The position numbers and the translations under genes were made by a program. This document shows positions 60,807-64,000 of a stretch of DNA of 64,000 nt, piece by piece. This DNA is from JAIUNP01 sp020161975 (GTDB lineage Bacteria; Pseudomonadota; Alphaproteobacteria; Rhizobiales; Beijerinckiaceae): contig DAIOGK010000001.1 of assembly GCA_036745275.1 (NCBI GenBank), positions 62,001-126,000 of the forward strand. Direction: 5' to 3'. Positions within the stretch are counted from its first letter, which is position 1, and the number at the start of each line of letters is the position of its first letter. The notes beneath the pieces are model-generated. The model saw only the letters and a list, made by a program, of their open reading frames with translations. It searched no databases and was not told the origin of the DNA.

Positions 60807-62501
60807 ATGTCTTTCGATCCTGCCCTTCGCGCCGCCGCCGACACCGCCTCCGCCTGGCCTTTTGAAGAGGCCCGGAAACTGGTGGAGCGCGTCAAGAAAA
60901 CCGGCCAGAAAGAGGTGCTGTTCGAGACCGGCTACGGTCCCTCGGGCCTGCCGCATATCGGTACCTTCGGCGAGGTGGCGCGCACGACCATGGTGCGCAA
61001 GGCGTTCGAGTTGCTTACGGACGGCAAGATCAAGACACGCCTCATCGCCTTCTCGGATGATATGGACGGGCTTCGGAAGGTGCCGGACAATGTGCCGAAC
61101 AAGGAGATGCTGACGGCCAACCTCGGCAAGCCGCTGACCGAGATCCCCGACCCATTCGGCACACATGCGTCTTTCGGCGCGCATAACAACGCCCGCCTGC
61201 GCGCCTTCCTCGATACTTTCGGCTTCGAGTACGAATTCAAATCCTCGACCGAATGCTACAAATCCGGGATGTTCGACGAGACGTTGCTGCTGTTCCTGCG
61301 CCGTCTCGACGATGTGCAGAAGATCATGCTGCCCTCCTTGCGCGAGGAACGCGCATCGACCTACTCGCCGTTCCTGCCGATCCATCCCGAAACCCGCGTC
61401 GTCATGCAGGTGCCGACCGAGGCGCGGCCCGAGGCCGGCACTGTGGTCTGGACCGATCCCGATACCGGCAAGAGCTATGAGACGCCCGTCACCGGCGGGC
61501 ATTGCAAGCTGCAATGGAAGCCCGATTGGGCGATGCGCTGGATCGCGCTCGGCGTCGATTACGAGATGGCCGGCAAGGATCTGATCGATTCGGTCAAGCT
61601 GTCGTCCGCCATCGTCCGCAGGCTTGGGCACACGCCGCCGGAGGGGTTCAACTACGAATTGTTCCTCGATGAGAACGGCCAGAAGATCTCCAAGTCGAAG
61701 GGCAACGGCCTGACGATCGACGAGTGGCTGACCTATGCCAGCCCGGAAAGCCTCGCGCTGTTCATGTATTCCAAGCCCCGCGAGGCCAAGCGCCTGCATT
61801 TCGATGTTATCCCCCGCGCGGTGGATGAGTATCTCACCTTCCTCGATGGCTTTGGCCGGCAGGATGAGAAGAACCGCCTGGGCAATCCGGTGTTTCACAT
61901 TCACGGCGGCAAGCCGCCGCTGCCCGAAAAACTGTCGGAAGGCGAGGGGCGCGGGCAGGGCGTCACCTTCGGCCTGCTGCTCAATCTTGTGGCGGTGGCC
62001 AATGCCGAATCGAAGGACGTGCTCTGGGGCTTCCTCCAGCGCTATGCGCCGGGGCTTTCGCCTCAAACCCATCCGCGCCTTGATGCGCTGGTTGGTTATG
62101 CGATTCGTTACTTCGCCGATTTCGTGAAGCCGAAGAAGACGTACCGCACGCCTGATGCCGTTGAGGCCGAAGCGCTCACCGCGCTGTCAGAAGCTTTGGG
62201 CAAATTACCCCCGGCGGCGGCGCCGGATGAGGTGCAGGCCGCGGTGTACGATGTCGCCCGCGCCATTCCCCGCTATCAGGACATGAAGGCCAAGGGCGCG
62301 ACGCCCGAGCGGCCAGGTGTTTCCAACCTGTGGTTCAACACGCTCTATCAATTGTTGCTGGGCGAGGAGAAGGGCCCGCGCTTCGGCTCCTTTGCTGCCA
62401 TCTATGGCCTCGACAACACCCGCAGGCTGATTGCCGACGCCCTGTCGGGCGAATTGGTGCGCCGGCACGCGGCGTTCCTCGCAGCGCGCGGCAAAGCTTA
62501 A
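60807..62501 (+). CDS. lysK: Class I lysyl-tRNA synthetase
   Basis: This 564-residue enzyme charges tRNA-Lys and belongs to the class I fold, typical of archaea, spirochaetes and alphaproteobacteria. HIGH-like GLPHIGTFGE lies near residues 45-54 and KISKSKGNG near 292-300. The ATG at 60807 fits the family start (SFDPALRAAADTASAWPFEEA); the frame is open to 60684 without similarity. A small hairpin (ACGGAA / TTCCGT, 60731-60746) lies in the 152-base upstream gap shared with the divergent lactonase gene. Confidence 0.97.
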   Translation: MSFDPALRAAADTASAWPFEEARKLVERVKKTGQKEVLFETGYGPSGLPHIGTFGEVARTTMVRKAFELLTDGKIKTRLIAFSDDMDGLRKVPDNVPNKEMLTANLGKPLTEIPDPFGTHASFGAHNNARLRAFLDTFGFEYEFKSSTECYKSGMFDETLLLFLRRLDDVQKIMLPSLREERASTYSPFLPIHPETRVVMQVPTEARPEAGTVVWTDPDTGKSYETPVTGGHCKLQWKPDWAMRWIALGVDYEMAGKDLIDSVKLSSAIVRRLGHTPPEGFNYELFLDENGQKISKSKGNGLTIDEWLTYASPESLALFMYSKPREAKRLHFDVIPRAVDEYLTFLDGFGRQDEKNRLGNPVFHIHGGKPPLPEKLSEGEGRGQGVTFGLLLNLVAVANAESKDVLWGFLQRYAPGLSPQTHPRLDALVGYAIRYFADFVKPKKTYRTPDAVEAEALTALSEALGKLPPAAAPDEVQAAVYDVARAIPRYQDMKAKGATPERPGVSNLWFNTLYQLLLGEEKGPRFGSFAAIYGLDNTRRLIADALSGELVRRHAAFLAARGKA

Positions 62502-62505
62502 GGGA

Positions 62506-63129
62506 TTACTGCCGCGCCCAGAGGATGCGATAAATGGCCGCGACTTGTCGCCGTTCAAGGCTGATATCCGCCTGGCCGGAGAACGGTTGAAGATCGGGCC
62601 CCCGCGCGGTCTCCCTTCGCAGCACACCACTGAGGACAAGGCCATCCGTCATGCGGACGATAACCCGATCGCCGCGGCGCGGGGTTTCAGTGAGGGATAG
62701 GATCAGCGCATCGCCGTCGCGATAGACCGGCAGAAAGCCATCGCCGATCACTTCAAGCGCAAAAACCTCGCCTTCCGGGAAGGAGGGCGGCAGCAGTCCG
62801 TCCCATTCCGCCCCGGCCGGGCGCCCTGCGCTGTCAAAACTGTCAGGGCCCACCTTGCCGAGCCCGATCAGCGGCACTGGCGGGCCCGAAACCGTTCGTC
62901 CCGGCCCTACCAGCAACACAAAGTCGTCGAGCGTTTCGCCGGTCGCGACCAGGACCTTGGCAATGGATTCAGTTGAAGGCCAGCGCTGACGTCCATCCGG
63001 CGTCAGGCGCTTGGAACGGTTGAATGTTGTCGGGTCCAGCCCCGCAGCCTTTGCCAGACCGGATGCGGACAGGCCATGCTTCGACGCAAGCGCATCAAGC
63101 GCCTGCCAGATCTGTTCGTGTGTCAGCAT
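62506..63129 (-). CDS. HTH/S24-peptidase-like regulator with altered catalytic residues
   Basis: This 207-residue protein has an N-terminal XRE-type helix-turn-helix (SASGLAKAAGLDPTTFNRSKR) and a C-terminal LexA/CI-like S24 domain. Functional members carry Ser in a GDSM motif and a Lys about 40 residues later. Here the Ser position reads VIGDGFLPVYRDGD (Ser to Gly) and the Lys region reads DGLVLSGVLRRET, with no Lys. Self-cleavage is therefore unlikely. It may act as a stable repressor. It is divergent from DUF952-pyrD and converges with lysK 4 bases away. Confidence 0.85.
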   Translation of the reverse strand: MLTHEQIWQALDALASKHGLSASGLAKAAGLDPTTFNRSKRLTPDGRQRWPSTESIAKVLVATGETLDDFVLLVGPGRTVSGPPVPLIGLGKVGPDSFDSAGRPAGAEWDGLLPPSFPEGEVFALEVIGDGFLPVYRDGDALILSLTETPRRGDRVIVRMTDGLVLSGVLRRETARGPDLQPFSGQADISLERRQVAAIYRILWARQ

Positions 63130-63145
63130 GGCATCCTACATACAC

Positions 63146-63170
63146 AAAGGATGTTATACCCTTTATAAGG
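63146..63170. promoter_or_regulatory. Dyad upstream of the S24-like regulator gene
   Basis: AAAGG (63146-63150) and CCTTT (63160-63164) are inverted around 9 bases, and CCTT / AAGG (63160-63163, 63167-63170) forms a second overlapping dyad. The AT-rich spacers contain TTATAC and TTATAA, possible -10 elements. The site lies 17 bases from the regulator start and could be its autoregulatory operator; binding is unproven. Confidence 0.4.
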
Positions 63171-63270
63171 AAATTAAACCTGACTTTGCCGGCTCACGTC
63201 AAGTCTTTTTGCGAGGCACTTGCCTAAAGCGGCAAAGGCGGGCATCAGCCGCCAGACGGAGGTGGCCGGA

Positions 63271-63615
63271 ATGGCGCTCATCTACAAGATCGTGACAGAA
63301 GCGGTGTGGCAGGCAGCGACGGCACAGGGAACGCTCATCGGGATGCCGGTCGACCTTCAGGACGGTTATATCCATTTTTCTGCCGCCGATCAGGTGCGGG
63401 AAACGGCGCGCAAGCACTTTTCCGGGCAATCCAACCTCGTCCTGCTTGCCGTTGAGGCTGGCAGGCTTGGAGACCGGCTGCGCTGGGAGGTTTCGCGCGG
63501 CGGCGCTCTCTTTCCGCATCTTTATGCGCCGCTGGCCGTCGCCGATGTAAGCACGGCCCTGCCGTTGGCCGTCGATGCCGCGGGCAACCCCATCATTCCG
63601 CAGGAGATTGCATGA
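63271..63615 (+). CDS. DUF952 domain-containing protein
   Basis: This 114-residue protein begins LIYKIVTEAVWQAA and contains GYIHFSAADQVRETARKHF, the DUF952 signature. Function is unknown; the fold is distantly related to glutathione-transferase- or ADP-ribosyl-like small enzymes only by speculation. The ATG at 63271 has GGAGG 8 bases upstream; a TTG at 63220 would add 17 unsupported residues. It overlaps pyrD by 4 bases, a conserved pairing in Hyphomicrobiales. Confidence 0.88.
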   Translation: MALIYKIVTEAVWQAATAQGTLIGMPVDLQDGYIHFSAADQVRETARKHFSGQSNLVLLAVEAGRLGDRLRWEVSRGGALFPHLYAPLAVADVSTALPLAVDAAGNPIIPQEIA

Positions 63616-64000
63616 TTTCGTCACTCTTCGGACTCCTGCGCCCGGCTCTGATGCTGCTCGATGCCGAGGCCGCCCATCAGGCAACGATCAGCAGCCTTGC
63701 GCTTGCGCCTCTGCCGGCGCCGGCAGCGGACGATGCCGTTCTCGCCACCGAGGTTTTCGGCCTGCGCTTCCCGAACCCGGTCGGTCTTGCCGCCGGCTTC
63801 GACAAGCACGCCGAGGTGCCCGACAAGTTGCTCGATCTTGGCTTCGGCTTCGTCGAGGTGGGCGCGGTCACGCCGCGCCCACAGCCGGGGAATCCGCGAC
63901 CGCGCGCCTTTCGTCTTACGCGTGACGAGGCGGTGATCAATCGCTACGGCTTCAACAGCGAAGGCGTTGATATTGTGGCCGGACGGTTGGCACGGCGAAA
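63612..64000 (+). CDS. pyrD: Dihydroorotate dehydrogenase (quinone), 5' part
   Basis: The first 129 codons of a class 2, membrane-associated dihydroorotate dehydrogenase are present; the gene runs off the window. The N-terminal membrane-contact helices (LLRPALMLLDAEAAHQATI) and the FMN-domain start (FPNPVGLAAGFDKHAEVPDKLLD, FVEVGAVTPRPQPGNPRPR, NRYGFNSEG) are clear. It catalyses the fourth step of pyrimidine synthesis with a quinone acceptor. Confidence 0.96.
   Translation, partial: MISSLFGLLRPALMLLDAEAAHQATISSLALAPLPAPAADDAVLATEVFGLRFPNPVGLAAGFDKHAEVPDKLLDLGFGFVEVGAVTPRPQPGNPRPRAFRLTRDEAVINRYGFNSEGVDIVAGRLARR

Noticed and set aside
60651..62072. A 473-residue frame antisense to lysK
   Set aside because: It is a shadow of the lysK gene without family features of its own.
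1..64000. CRISPR arrays, tRNA or rRNA genes, insertion sequences and prophage genes
   Set aside because: No regularly spaced repeats, cloverleaf-like segments, transposase motifs or phage structural genes were recognised; a covariance-model and repeat search would be needed to exclude small ones.

Overview
The window is GC-rich and densely coded, with no gene-free stretch over about 260 bases. It looks like a chromosome segment from an alphaproteobacterium, most likely Hyphomicrobiales (Rhizobiales). The supports are a class I (archaeal-type) lysyl-tRNA synthetase, the rpmH-rnpA-yidC-engB order, hisB-DUF2628-hisHAFE-coaA, a metZ-type sulfhydrylase, a DUF6460 protein and a DUF952-pyrD pair. 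I saw no tRNA, rRNA, CRISPR array, insertion sequence or phage gene. A genus cannot be given from this sequence alone.

Layout. 1-1.5 kb: LemA (cut by the window edge) and an HtpX-like protease. 1.5-4.9 kb, minus strand: rpmH, rnpA, yidC, engB and a DUF423 gene. 5.1-8.7 kb: a tight trio of TVP38-type membrane protein, pyridine-nucleotide disulfide oxidoreductase and orphan sensor kinase. 8.7-14.3 kb, minus: an AfuABC-like ABC importer with two tandem paralogous binding proteins. 14.4-15.7 kb: OsmC and a two-domain sulfurtransferase. 15.7-18.9 kb: a TPR-methyltransferase, a membrane protein that may be an eroded sodium:solute symporter, and a divergent LuxR-type response regulator. 19.1-24 kb: DUF6460, coaA and the histidine biosynthesis operon. 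24-32.8 kb: an exopolysaccharide locus (FkbM methyltransferase, GH5, VpsF-type polymerase, WcaJ-type initiating transferase, a Wzz/BY-kinase fusion without a P-loop, and a GINT1-like protein). 32.8-38.2 kb: a GlcD-like dehydrogenase, an Lrp-cysteine synthase pair, metZ, and a LutA-like protein coupled to a 52-residue membrane protein. 38.2-41.1 kb: a frameshifted XagB-like glycosyltransferase and an orphan amino-acid-type binding protein. 41.1-52 kb: a TauABC-type importer leading into a complete five-step histidine utilisation regulon (hutC, hutF / hutI, hutH, hutG, hutU, hutD). 52-55.5 kb: an AaeAB-like efflux set. 55.6-60.7 kb: L,D-transpeptidase, multicopper oxidase, a GntR/FCD regulator, a Gfo/Idh/MocA dehydrogenase and an SMP-30 lactonase. 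60.8-64 kb: lysK, an S24-type regulator, DUF952 and the start of pyrD.

How the genes work together. The window carries both the later part of histidine synthesis (hisB, H, A, F, E) and the whole degradation pathway. The hut genes diverge from a 165-base region containing two copies of a TGTCTAKACA dyad, the likely HutC operators. Gene ends overlap by 1-4 bases repeatedly, and these overlaps fix several starts: hisA at 22216, the methyltransferase at 16610, hutU at 49657 and the TauB-like ATPase at 41917.

Most unusual observations: hutF appears to start at CTG; a tyrosine-kinase-like domain has lost its P-loop; an S24 regulator has lost its catalytic Ser and probably its Lys; a +1 frameshift splits a cell-surface glycosyltransferase; hairpins sit between binding-protein and permease genes in both ABC operons; and an SSS-like integral membrane protein is coupled to a methyltransferase beside a response regulator. 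No single new defence or mobile system is evident.
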